A stretch of 32,334 nt of DNA from Myxococcales bacterium (lineage in GTDB: Bacteria; Myxococcota_A; Polyangia; Polyangiales; Polyangiaceae). The DNA lies in the NCBI GenBank assembly GCA_025355005.1, contig JANXLV010000291.1:1-32334 (forward strand). The letters are read 5' to 3'. Below, one piece after another: positions 16,229 through 24,461 of this stretch; within the stretch, counting starts at the first letter, position 1, and every line of letters starts with the position of its first letter. Below the pieces are notes generated by a model that saw only the letters and a program-made list of their open reading frames with translations, was not told the DNA's origin and did not search any database. Position numbers and translations under genes: made by a program.

Positions 16229-17446
16229 ATGGCAAAGAAGAAGACCAACACGAGCGCAGGCGGGCTCGCCGCGCGTCAGATGACCCTGGACGTCGCGCGC
16301 ACCCGCCGCTTCCCTTCGCTCCTCGAGCGCAAGGACGCGCGCATGATGCTGTCGCCGCTCGCGTTCCTTCGCGGTGCAGCGCCGCTCTTCTACGAGATCC
16401 TCGCGTCGCGCCCGGACCTCGCAGACGGCCCGCGAGGCGAAGGTTGGCTCTCGGGCGATCTGCATCTGGAGAACTTCGGTGCATACCGCACGCATCCTCT
16501 CCACGAGAAGGACAGCGACGTGGTCTTCGGTCTGAACGACTTCGACGACGCGTACGTGGGTCCGTTCTACTACGACGTGCTCCGCCTGATGACGAGCCTG
16601 CTACTGGGCGCGAGAGAGATGCGGCTCCGTGGGCCCGACGCCGTTGCGCTGGGTCACTCGCTCATGGACGCGTACGTGGGCGCTGCCTTCGACGACAAGC
16701 GGTTGCCCGACGCGCCGCTGCCCGTCACGCGGCTGCTCGACCAGGTGCAGAAGCGGACGCGCCTGGCCTTTCTCAACTCGCGCACGCACGTCGTGGACAA
16801 GAAGAGGACGTTCGTGCGCGGTCCGCGCTACGAGTCGTTGTCCCGGGAGCTCGAGAAGAAGGCGAAGAAGGCCTTCGCGCGCTACGCAAGGATGCTGGAG
16901 AAGAGCGGCGAGGCCAAGGGCGAGCACCTCGAGATCAAGGACCTCGCGCTGCGCATCGCCGGCACGGGAAGTCTTGGCGGCGTGCGCGTCGCCGTGCTGG
17001 TCTGCGGTCACGGCGGCAAGGACGGCGGCTACATCTTCGACATGAAGGAGCAGGGCACGCCGTCATCCTCGATCCTCATCAAGCCGCCGAAGCTGTCGCC
17101 CGCCACGCGCGTCATCACCGCCATGCACGCGTGCAGCGCATCACCGCCCACGCTCCTGGGTGAGACAATGCTCGGCAAGACATCCATGTTCGTGCGCAAG
17201 CTGATGCCGCAAGAGGACAAGATCGACTTTGCGCACCTCGCGCTGCCGGACATCGCGCCACTGGGCCGCTACCTTGGCGCGCTGACAGGCAAGGCGCATG
17301 CGCGCGGCGCGAAGAGGATGCCCAAGAGGGCGTGGAGCCGCGCGGAGAAGGAGCACGTGATCCGGAACGCGATCGAGCTCGCTGGCATGCACGAAGGCGC
17401 GTACCTGGCCATCGCCGAGACGCTGCTACACACCGGCAAGAAGTAG
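16229..17446 (+). CDS. DUF2252 family protein
   Basis: This 405-residue protein matches the DUF2252 family, which has a kinase-like fold. It shows the paired motifs LSGDLHLENFGAYR (near residue 75) and FGLNDFDDAYVGPFYYDVLRL (near 103), comparable to catalytic and metal loops of aminoglycoside-phosphotransferase-like kinases. Biochemical function of the family is not established to my knowledge. ATG 16229 (MAKKK) is preferred over GTG 16220. There is no signal peptide or membrane segment. The methyltransferase gene begins six bases after its stop, so the two are very likely cotranscribed. Confidence 0.85.
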   Translation: MAKKKTNTSAGGLAARQMTLDVARTRRFPSLLERKDARMMLSPLAFLRGAAPLFYEILASRPDLADGPRGEGWLSGDLHLENFGAYRTHPLHEKDSDVVFGLNDFDDAYVGPFYYDVLRLMTSLLLGAREMRLRGPDAVALGHSLMDAYVGAAFDDKRLPDAPLPVTRLLDQVQKRTRLAFLNSRTHVVDKKRTFVRGPRYESLSRELEKKAKKAFARYARMLEKSGEAKGEHLEIKDLALRIAGTGSLGGVRVAVLVCGHGGKDGGYIFDMKEQGTPSSSILIKPPKLSPATRVITAMHACSASPPTLLGETMLGKTSMFVRKLMPQEDKIDFAHLALPDIAPLGRYLGALTGKAHARGAKRMPKRAWSRAEKEHVIRNAIELAGMHEGAYLAIAETLLHTGKK

Positions 17447-17452
17447 GGACCT

Positions 17453-18124
17453 ATGGTGGAACGCAGCCGCGACCGCGCGTTCTTCGACGCCATCGCCCGG
17501 CGCTACGATCGCGTGTACGCGGAGACGGGCGCCGCCTCGAAGGAGTCACTCGCCGCGATGGTCGCAACGCTCGCGGGTCGCACGCGCGTGCTCGTCCTGG
17601 GCGTGGGCACTGGACGCGAGCTCTCTGCGTTGCTCGACGCGGGCCACGCGCCGGTCGGCCTGGACTTCTCGCAGGAGATGCTCGACCTCTGCGATCGGCG
17701 CGCACGCCGCGTACCGCTCACGCTCGCGGACTTCTGGCAGCCACTCCCGTTCGAGGCGGGCAGCTTCGACGCCGCCGTCGCGCTCCACGGCACGCTCGCG
17801 CATCCACCAGAAGATCAGCAGTCGCTCTCGGACCTCGCACGGGAGCTGTCGCGCGTGCTTGCGCGGCCGGCCATCGTCGTCGTCGAGGTGCCCACGCTCG
17901 CGATGGCGGACAAGATCCCGGATGCGCTGGAGCTTCCGGACGGTCGAAAAATGAGCAAAAATGGCGCGCGTCTGCTTCACGAGGACACGGTGCTCGGTGT
18001 CAGCATCGAGGCCCGCATGCTTCCTGCAGAGGACTACGCAGAGGCGTTTCGCAGCGCCGGATTCGCGGTCATCGTGACCATGACGACGAGCGGCGTGGCC
18101 ACGATGCAGTGCACGCTCAGTTGA
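17453..18124 (+). CDS. Class I SAM-dependent methyltransferase
   Basis: This 223-residue protein has motif I VLVLGVGTGRELSALL (about 46-61), the acidic ribose-binding residue in VGLDFSQEML, and motif IV-like SFDAAVALHGTLAH. It belongs to the broad Methyltransf_11/25 type; the substrate cannot be told. The ATG follows AGGGA in TAGGGACCT, so translation is coupled to the DUF2252 gene. The C-terminal codons run into an 11-bp tandem repeat that supplies its TGA stop. The neighbour downstream is convergent. Confidence 0.85.
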   Translation: MVERSRDRAFFDAIARRYDRVYAETGAASKESLAAMVATLAGRTRVLVLGVGTGRELSALLDAGHAPVGLDFSQEMLDLCDRRARRVPLTLADFWQPLPFEAGSFDAAVALHGTLAHPPEDQQSLSDLARELSRVLARPAIVVVEVPTLAMADKIPDALELPDGRKMSKNGARLLHEDTVLGVSIEARMLPAEDYAEAFRSAGFAVIVTMTTSGVATMQCTLS

Positions 18125-18157
18125 CGCTCAGTTGAGCCTCAGTTGGGGCTCAGTTTA
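18114..18157. repeat. Four 11-bp tandem repeats spanning two convergent stop codons
   Basis: The units are cgctcagttga (18114 and 18125, identical), gcctcagttgg (18136) and ggctcagttta (18147). The methyltransferase TGA (18122-18124) lies in the first unit and the VWA lipoprotein stop (minus strand, 18150-18152) in the fourth. The unit contains tga on the plus strand and tca (TGA on the minus strand), so the repeat provides stops in both directions. Confidence 0.85.
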
Positions 18158-19325
18158 CTGTGGACGTCTGCGTCGCGCAGCCGAGGACCAGGCTGACGGA
18201 GGAGTATGCGTCTGCCTTCACGGTGCCGCACTGCCCGTCGCAGAGCTCGACCTGCTTGGGCGTGGTGGGGTTGTCGTAGCGCCAGCCGCTGGGGTCCTTG
18301 CAGTCGGGGCTGTACGGCGAGGTCGTTGCCGTGCCCTTGCTCGTGACCTGGACGTTGACCTTGGTGTAGTCGAGCGTCTGGCCGGTGGGCGCCGCCGGGA
18401 TGTCGAAGTTGCAGGAGACCGTCGCCGTGCGGATGGCGGTGAGCGCATCGGAGAGCTGCTTGCCGGTCTGCGACGGCGTGGAGTTGGAGGCTGTGAAGGC
18501 CTTGCTGGTACCGCCGCTGCTCGCGAGCGTGTTCAGGTCTCCGGTCTGCCCGCCGACGCCGATGACGTAGGTCGGAATGGTTCCCGCGACCGCCTTCACC
18601 ACGTTCGCGGCGGGGTTGATGCTGCCGTCGTCGGAGCAGCCCTGAGGCACGCCGTCCGTGGCGATCACGATGGCGACCTTCTCTTTGCCGCCCGTCGCCG
18701 TCATGATCGAGTTCGCGTACTTCACCGCGCCGTCGAGCGCGTTCATCGTCGGGGTCTGACCACCCACGGCGACGTGCTTGTCGATCGCGGGTGCGATGGT
18801 GGTGGTATCCGGCAGCGTGACCTCGGCGGTGATGGGCGTCACGTACTTGGTGGAGTCGCACTGACCGCCGTCGACGTACGGGAAGACGATCATCGACGCC
18901 TTGATGCCGCGCGAGTCCGGGCTGGCGATGAACGTCTTCATCGCGTTCGTCGCCTGCTGCCACTTGGAGTTGGGATTCGAGCAGTCGCGCGGGTTCGTGC
19001 TGGGCGTGTACTCACACATGCTGCCCGAGCGATCGAGCACGAAGACCAGGTGGAGGGGAGCCGCAGTCGCGCCGAGAGTGGACGTCGCGCACATCGCGTT
19101 CACGCCCATGTTGCCGCCGGTGCCACCGCCAGTGCCGCCGCCAGAACCGCCGAGGCTGCCGCCGTTGTCGCCGCCGCCGCTGCCGTTGCCGTTGCCGGAG
19201 CCATTCGCGGGGTACCCGGCCGGGCCGAACGTTCCATCCGACGAAGAGGAGTCACCGCCGCCGCACGCGATGACGCTTGCGCCGACCACCACCACCGCCA
19301 GAATGCTGCAGAACGCCTTGCGCAT
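18150..19325 (-). CDS. VWA-domain lipoprotein
   Basis: This 391-residue protein starts at ATG 19325 with GGAGG twelve bases upstream. It has a lipoprotein signal with lipidated Cys21 (ASVIAC), followed by a flexible Gly/Ser/Asn linker (about 22-75). A von Willebrand factor A domain follows with an intact MIDAS: DRSGSM beginning at Asp98, the Thr in GGQTPTMNAL and Asp in IATDGVPQG. Cysteines in the domain suggest disulfides and an extracytoplasmic place. VWA domains bind protein ligands through a divalent metal. It diverges from the MYXO-CTERM protein gene by a 207-bp gap that shows no clear signal, and converges with the methyltransferase. Confidence 0.9.
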   Translation of the reverse strand: MRKAFCSILAVVVVGASVIACGGGDSSSSDGTFGPAGYPANGSGNGNGSGGGDNGGSLGGSGGGTGGGTGGNMGVNAMCATSTLGATAAPLHLVFVLDRSGSMCEYTPSTNPRDCSNPNSKWQQATNAMKTFIASPDSRGIKASMIVFPYVDGGQCDSTKYVTPITAEVTLPDTTTIAPAIDKHVAVGGQTPTMNALDGAVKYANSIMTATGGKEKVAIVIATDGVPQGCSDDGSINPAANVVKAVAGTIPTYVIGVGGQTGDLNTLASSGGTSKAFTASNSTPSQTGKQLSDALTAIRTATVSCNFDIPAAPTGQTLDYTKVNVQVTSKGTATTSPYSPDCKDPSGWRYDNPTTPKQVELCDGQCGTVKADAYSSVSLVLGCATQTSTVN

Positions 19326-19532
19326 GATCGAGTGCCTCCGAAGTCCAGTGAAGCGAGCAACCACCAGAGGTGCAGAGAACGGTCCATGGCCCGGAGCCAT
19401 TGGAGCGGTATTCTTGCGGCGGAATTTTGCATGTAGGTGATTCTCGCCGGATCCGAGGACTTCCATCGCGCCTGGATCGCGGGCGCCCCAGCTTCGGCGG
19501 CCGGTGGGTCCCTCATCTGGTATGTCAAAGAG

Positions 19533-20906
19533 GTGAGGTTCAAGCACGCCCTCGTCTCGATCGTCCTTCCTGCGCTGCTCCTTTGCGGTAGAGCGGCCCA
19601 CGCAAACGGGCGCCTCCCTGCCTCGAACGCGTTCGCATTCCACCCGACCACGCCGGGCACCATCTACATGCGCACGACGTTCGGCGCGCTGGTCGCGAAG
19701 GACTCCGGACACGCGTGGGACTGGATCTGCGAGCGCGCGTTTGGTCTCAACGGCCCGGAGGATCCCTCGTTCGGCGTGTTCGCGGACGGCACCGTGGCCA
19801 CCACGACGTTCGAGGGCCTCGGCGTCACGCACGACGGCGCGTGCACGTTCGCGTTCGTCGGTGGCGATCTGTCGAACGCAAACTTCATCGACATCGCGGT
19901 GCGCAAGGACACGTACACCGCGGCGGTCGTCATCACGTCGAACTTCGCCAACCTGACCGACGACGCGGGCAACGCGTTCTTCACGTCCAAGGTGTTCACG
20001 AGCACCGACAGCGGCAAGACGTGGGCGAAGAAGGGCGCGGATCTGGACCCGACGCTCCTCGTGGAGACGGTCGACTGGTCGCAGGCGGACGCGACACGCG
20101 TGTATGTCTCCGGCGCGCGCGGCAGCGGCGCCACTCCGCAGGGGGTGATCCTGGTCTCCGACGATGGCGGCATGTCGTTCGTCGACCGCGCCATTCCGCT
20201 CGTGGGCAAAGAGCGCGCACCGTTCATCGCCGCGCTCGATCCGCAGAACAAGGACATCGTCTACGTCCGCACGAACGGCTCGCAGGTGGACCCCGCGCGC
20301 CTGCTCGTGTCGACGGATGGCGCGAAGACGTGGAAGGTCGCGTTCACGAGCAAGGGCCCGCTCCAGGGCTTCGCGCTGAGCGACGACGGCACGAAGGTCT
20401 TCGTGGGTGGACCAAACGACGGCCTCTACTCCGCATCCACGAAGGACCTCACGTTCACCAAGGTGTCGAGCCTCCAGGTGCAGTGCCTCGGCTACCAGAA
20501 GGGCTCGCTCTGGGCTTGCTCGAACGAGTTCAGCGGCTTCACGGCGGGCGTCTCCACGGACGACGGCAAGACGTTCGAGCCGCGCCTTCACCTCTCTGGC
20601 GTGCGCGGTCCTCTCTCGTGTCCCGCGGGCACGCCGACCCACGAGCTCTGCACCGCCGACTGGCCCACGCAGGAGGCGGCGCTCGGCATCACCACCGGTG
20701 GCGAAGGCGGGGTCGCTGACGGGGGCGCGGACAGCGGCGATGCGGGTCCGACCACGAAGCTCGACGTGGGCGGAGGCGGATGCTCGATGCAGCTCCTTTC
20801 CGTGCCCTCGGGCTTTGCCGTCGGCGGAATCGGGGTTTCTGCGCTGGCGCTCGTCGTACGGCGGCGACGCCGGCAGGCCCGCCGCAAACTGAGTAACCTT
20901 GGCTGA
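19533..20906 (+). CDS. Asp-box (BNR) beta-propeller surface protein with MYXO-CTERM-like tail
   Basis: This 457-residue protein starts at GTG 19533, chosen because it opens a signal peptide (MRFKHALVSIVLPALLL, cleavage near AAHA-N); GTG 19437 is an upstream alternative. The body holds at least four Asp-box motifs (STDSGKTW, SDDGGMSF, STDGAKTW, STDDGKTF), typical of sortilin/sialidase-like propellers, but no sialidase catalytic set is evident. After an Asp/Gly linker, the C-terminus has GGGGCSM, a hydrophobic helix (FAVGGIGVSALALVV) and RRRRRQARR, which fits the MYXO-CTERM sorting signal of Myxococcota. The protein is likely presented at the cell surface. A lipoprotein gene follows 22 bases later. 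Confidence 0.85.
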   Translation: MRFKHALVSIVLPALLLCGRAAHANGRLPASNAFAFHPTTPGTIYMRTTFGALVAKDSGHAWDWICERAFGLNGPEDPSFGVFADGTVATTTFEGLGVTHDGACTFAFVGGDLSNANFIDIAVRKDTYTAAVVITSNFANLTDDAGNAFFTSKVFTSTDSGKTWAKKGADLDPTLLVETVDWSQADATRVYVSGARGSGATPQGVILVSDDGGMSFVDRAIPLVGKERAPFIAALDPQNKDIVYVRTNGSQVDPARLLVSTDGAKTWKVAFTSKGPLQGFALSDDGTKVFVGGPNDGLYSASTKDLTFTKVSSLQVQCLGYQKGSLWACSNEFSGFTAGVSTDDGKTFEPRLHLSGVRGPLSCPAGTPTHELCTADWPTQEAALGITTGGEGGVADGGADSGDAGPTTKLDVGGGGCSMQLLSVPSGFAVGGIGVSALALVVRRRRRQARRKLSNLG

Positions 20907-20928
20907 GCGTGGTACGATTGAGTGTCCG

Positions 20929-21789
20929 ATGAGTGAGCACCGGGAAGAGAATGGGCGCTTCGCCAGCGCAAGCACGCGCCGCGCGACCCTCGCGTGTGCG
21001 AGCTTCCTCCTCGCCGTCATCGGCTCGGCTTGCTACGTCACCGCCGACTTCACCGGCATCGCAGACGGCAAGGGTCCGGCGGACGCTGCCGACACGCCGG
21101 ACGCATCGGCAGTCCCGGAGGCAGGCGGCGACGCGGCGGTCCCATTCAACTGCAACGGCACACACCTGATCTGCAGCACCTTCGACAACGGCGCGCTCGA
21201 CAGCGACGGATGGACCATCCACCAGACCGACGGCGGCACCTCGAACCTCACCACGAACGAGTACGTGAGTCCGCCGGCTTCGTTCCACTCGCTGATCCTG
21301 TCCAACAACTCGGCGGCGATCCTCGAGGGCGCGTTCCTCTCCCAGAAGGTGCGTCCGATCATCAACTGGAAGACGCTCGACTTCTCCTTCGACTTCCGCC
21401 TCACGTCGTGCAGCGCCAAGGGCGGAGGCATCACCATCTTCGCCCTCTCTCCGTCGACCGAGGCGGTGTTCGGCCTGCTCTACAGTAACAACGGGCTGGT
21501 GTGGGGCCAGGTGGTGACCAATGTCGGGGATGGGGGGTCGCTCTTCATTCCGGCCGCGCTCACCCAGCAGCCGAAGGCCAAGGAGTGGATCCGGGTCGAC
21601 GTGAAATTGAGCAATCCTGCCGCCGCTATGGTGGACATCACCTTCAACGGGGTGCCTGTTCTGAAGGCGCAGATGCAGGTGCCGTTCATGGCGGCTGGCA
21701 ATGCTGTCGTCTCCCTTGGCCCGGACGGTAGCGGGACGAATGCGCAGTGTGAGATGGCCTTCGACAACGTAACGTTCGACAGTCAATAG
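20929..21789 (+). CDS. Lipoprotein with jelly-roll-like domain
   Basis: This 286-residue protein starts at ATG 20929; an upstream TTG would overlap the preceding gene. A lipoprotein signal ends in VIGSAC with Cys35 as the lipidation site, followed by an acidic/Ala linker (about 40-75). The rest (about 80-286) is beta-rich, opening with CSTFDNGALDSDGW and including DFSFDFRLTSCSAKGGGITIFAL and RVDVKLSNPAAAMVDITFNGV. This resembles concanavalin-like jelly-roll domains (LamG type) by pattern only. It is probably cotranscribed with the MYXO-CTERM protein and acts in the envelope. Ligand unknown. Confidence 0.75.
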   Translation: MSEHREENGRFASASTRRATLACASFLLAVIGSACYVTADFTGIADGKGPADAADTPDASAVPEAGGDAAVPFNCNGTHLICSTFDNGALDSDGWTIHQTDGGTSNLTTNEYVSPPASFHSLILSNNSAAILEGAFLSQKVRPIINWKTLDFSFDFRLTSCSAKGGGITIFALSPSTEAVFGLLYSNNGLVWGQVVTNVGDGGSLFIPAALTQQPKAKEWIRVDVKLSNPAAAMVDITFNGVPVLKAQMQVPFMAAGNAVVSLGPDGSGTNAQCEMAFDNVTFDSQ

Positions 21790-21814
21790 CGATCCCCGAT
21801 ATCCTACACCCTCT

Positions 21815-23566
21815 ATGGGGTACGTTCTCTTCGACGAGATCGCCTCGGGCGGAATGGCGTCTGTCCATTTCGGTCGATTGAGCGGCCCCGTGGGGTTTTC
21901 GAGGGTGGTCGCGATCAAGCGGCTCCACAAACACCTCGCGCGCGAAGACGACTTCGTGACCATGTTCCTCGACGAAGCGCGCCTCGCCGCGCGTATTCGC
22001 CACACCAACGTCATCCCCACGATCGACGTCGTCGCCGGGGACGAAATCTTCATCGTCATGGAGTACATCCAGGGCGAATCGCTCTCCCGGCTCGTGCGCG
22101 CCGAGAAGGCACGCGGGCGCACAATCCCGCTGAACTACGCCCTCGCGACCATGGCGGGGGCGCTGCACGGGCTCCACGCTGCCCATGACGCCACAGATGA
22201 GCGCGGCGCCGCGCTCAATATCGTCCATCGCGACGTGTCGCCGCAGAACGTCCTCGTGGGCCTGGATGGCGTGCCGCGCGTGTTCGACTTCGGTGTCGCA
22301 AAGGCCGCCGGCCGGCTGCAGAACACGCGCGACGGCTCGCTCAAGGGCAAGATCGCGTACATGTCCCCGGAGCAGCTCGCGGGGCGAGAGGTGTCACGTC
22401 GCTCGGACGTGTACTCGGCCGGCGTCATGATGTGGGAGCTGCTCGCGGCGCGCAGGCTCTTCGACGGCGACAACGAAGCATCGATCATCCCGAAGATCAT
22501 GGCGGCGCAGATCCAGCCGCCGAGCACCGTGAATCCGAACGTCCCGAAGACGCTCGACGAGATCACGATGACCGCGCTCCAGTTCGATCCATCACGTCGC
22601 TACGCCTCCGCGAAGATCATGGCGCAGGAGCTGGAGCGCAACGGCGGCCTGGTGTCCGCATCGGAGCTGGGCGACTGGGTGCGTGAGCTCGCGCACGAGG
22701 CGATCGAGAAGCGCGCGCGCCGCATCAGCGACATCGAGAGCCGCGACATCAGCGAAGCGTCCTCCGGCGCCGAGATGTCCGGCGCGTTCGGCTCGCTCTC
22801 CAAGGCCACGGTTCCACCCGGCAGCGGCATGCGCACGATGGGCGCCGAGAGCACATCTCCAGGCACCAACCCTTCGCAGGTTTCGCACGCCTCTGCCCCG
22901 AGCACTGGCTCCCGACGAATGTACGCGGACGTGTCGTCCAACATGGCAGCGCCCCAGCAGCAGCAGCCGCAGGCGCAGCCGTCGTCGCCTTTCCCTCTCA
23001 TCTCCGACAACACGCCCAGCGTCGGCTCGATCCAGTCCATCCCGCCGGTGCAGCACCCGCGCACGTCCGGCGGCTTCCCCATTGCGCCGCCGGAGCTGTC
23101 GACGCAGGGCGCGATGTCGATGGGCGACAACGCACCGAAGCGACGCGGCGGCACCGTGATCGCGCTCATGCTGCTCGCCTTCTTGCTCCTCGGCGGCGGA
23201 GGCTTTGCGGTGTGGCGCTATGCGCCGCGCAGGATCGGCGTGGGCGGTCCGGTTCCGCCGGGCACCCCCACCTTCGTCCCCACCGTCAGCGATCTCCCGC
23301 TCGACGCAGGCGCCCCCGCGTCCTCCGTGTCGAGCGCGCAACCCCGTCCGTCCGCCGTTCCGTCGTCCTCCGCCCCAACCATCCCGTCCACAGCGCCGTC
23401 GGTCGCACCGTCGGCCGGCGGGAAGCCCATCATCAAGTGGAACGGAACCGGCGGCACCGGCACCGTACACATCGTGAAGCCCCCGAAGGACGACTGCGAT
23501 CCGCCCTACACCATCGACGCCGACGGACACAAATCCTACAAACGGAACTGCCTTGGACAACCGTGA
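21815..23566 (+). CDS. Transmembrane Ser/Thr protein kinase
   Basis: This 583-residue Hanks-type kinase has the catalytic domain first (about 1-280): glycine loop IASGGMASVH, Lys35 in VAIK, catalytic Asp140 in HRDVSPQN, DFGVAK (Asp158) and MSPEQLAGREV. HRDVSPQN in place of HRDLKPEN is a common variant in myxobacterial kinases. A long Ser/Pro/Gln-rich linker (about 310-440) leads to one membrane helix (about 446-470) and a short Pro-rich extracytoplasmic tail ending in a small Cys-containing motif (DDCDPPYTIDADGHKSY). The next gene starts inside or just after its stop, implying coupled expression with a partner protein. Confidence 0.95.
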   Translation: MGYVLFDEIASGGMASVHFGRLSGPVGFSRVVAIKRLHKHLAREDDFVTMFLDEARLAARIRHTNVIPTIDVVAGDEIFIVMEYIQGESLSRLVRAEKARGRTIPLNYALATMAGALHGLHAAHDATDERGAALNIVHRDVSPQNVLVGLDGVPRVFDFGVAKAAGRLQNTRDGSLKGKIAYMSPEQLAGREVSRRSDVYSAGVMMWELLAARRLFDGDNEASIIPKIMAAQIQPPSTVNPNVPKTLDEITMTALQFDPSRRYASAKIMAQELERNGGLVSASELGDWVRELAHEAIEKRARRISDIESRDISEASSGAEMSGAFGSLSKATVPPGSGMRTMGAESTSPGTNPSQVSHASAPSTGSRRMYADVSSNMAAPQQQQPQAQPSSPFPLISDNTPSVGSIQSIPPVQHPRTSGGFPIAPPELSTQGAMSMGDNAPKRRGGTVIALMLLAFLLLGGGGFAVWRYAPRRIGVGGPVPPGTPTFVPTVSDLPLDAGAPASSVSSAQPRPSAVPSSSAPTIPSTAPSVAPSAGGKPIIKWNGTGGTGTVHIVKPPKDDCDPPYTIDADGHKSYKRNCLGQP

Positions 23567-24461
23567 CGTGAACAGGCCGCGCGCTCTCCGCCGCGTCGGT
23601 GGCGGCCTCGGTGTGCTCGCACTGCTTGCGGTCGTGTCGCTGCCAAAGGACGTGATCGCGGCAGACGTGGACTGCCCCACCGCGTCCGAGCAAGGGCAGA
23701 AGCTGCGCGACCAGGGCAAGTTGATCCGCGCGCGCGAGATGTTCCTTCTCTGCTCGAAGCCCACGTGTCCATCGGTCGTGCGGAAGGACTGCGCAAAGTG
23801 GCTCCCGGAGCTCGAAGAGAGCGTTCCCACGGTGGTGTTCTCTGCGCAGGATGGCAGCGGCACCGACCTGTCGGCGGTGGCCGTGACGCTCGACGGCGCA
23901 AGGGTAGCCACGGTGCTCGACGGCAAGCCCGTCCCGATCGATCCCGGTCCGCACACGGTGATCTACGAGACGCAGGGCGTGCCTCCGCTCACGCAGAACG
24001 TGATCGTGCGCGCCGGCGAGAAGAACCGCATCGTGAAGGCCACGCTCGGTGCAGCGCCGATCAAGCCGGATCCGAAGCAGGATCCCAAGCAGGATCCCAA
24101 GCAGGATCCGAAGCCTGATCCGAAGCCTCAGAAATCGGGCGTGCCGGTAATGACCTACGTGCTCGGCGGTGTGGGCGTGATCGGTATCGGGAGCTTCGCG
24201 TTCTTCGGCATCACCGGAAAGAGTGACCTCGACGACCTGAGGAAGAGCTCCTGCGTGCCGAACTGCCCTCCGGCCAAGCTCGACGACACGAAGACCAAGC
24301 TCCTCATCGCGGACATCTCGCTCGGCGTGGGCGTTCTCGCTCTCGGCGGCGCGGCCATCATCTTCCTCACGAGCGGCGGCGACAACAAGTCCGCAAACAC
24401 GGGCATCAACGTCACCCCGCTGCCAGGCGGAGGAGCCGCCAGCCTCAGCGGCTCCTTCTAA
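23553..24461 (+). CDS. PEGA-like envelope protein paired with kinase
   Basis: This 302-residue protein has a signal peptide (hydrophobic GGLGVLALLAVVSL, cleavage near VIA-AD), a Cys-containing helical segment (about 40-85), a beta domain resembling PEGA-type surface domains (LDGARVATVLDGKPVPIDPGPHTV), five 4-residue KQDP-type repeats, and two C-terminal membrane helices (about 195-215 and 250-272). The given start is TTG 23553, overlapping the kinase stop by 14 bases; GTG 23568 starts one base after the stop and is equally plausible. Its stop overlaps that of scpB on the other strand. It probably works with the kinase just upstream; the role is unknown. Confidence 0.75.
   Translation: MDNRDVNRPRALRRVGGGLGVLALLAVVSLPKDVIAADVDCPTASEQGQKLRDQGKLIRAREMFLLCSKPTCPSVVRKDCAKWLPELEESVPTVVFSAQDGSGTDLSAVAVTLDGARVATVLDGKPVPIDPGPHTVIYETQGVPPLTQNVIVRAGEKNRIVKATLGAAPIKPDPKQDPKQDPKQDPKPDPKPQKSGVPVMTYVLGGVGVIGIGSFAFFGITGKSDLDDLRKSSCVPNCPPAKLDDTKTKLLIADISLGVGVLALGGAAIIFLTSGGDNKSANTGINVTPLPGGGAASLSGSF
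24068..24127. repeat. Five 12-bp tandem repeats (ggatccgaagca type)
   Basis: Units start at 24068, 24080, 24092, 24104 and 24116 with one or two changes among them. They encode the DPKQ/DPKP linker of the PEGA-like protein. Copy-number change would keep the frame. Confidence 0.85.

Noticed and set aside
19409..19435. Sigma-54-like promoter before the MYXO-CTERM protein gene
   Set aside because: The GG and GC elements are not at the required spacing, so the match fails.
19326..21020. Upstream extension of the VWA lipoprotein frame to 956 residues
   Set aside because: The ATG at 19325 has a good ribosome binding site and lipoprotein signal; the extension is antisense to the Asp-box protein gene.
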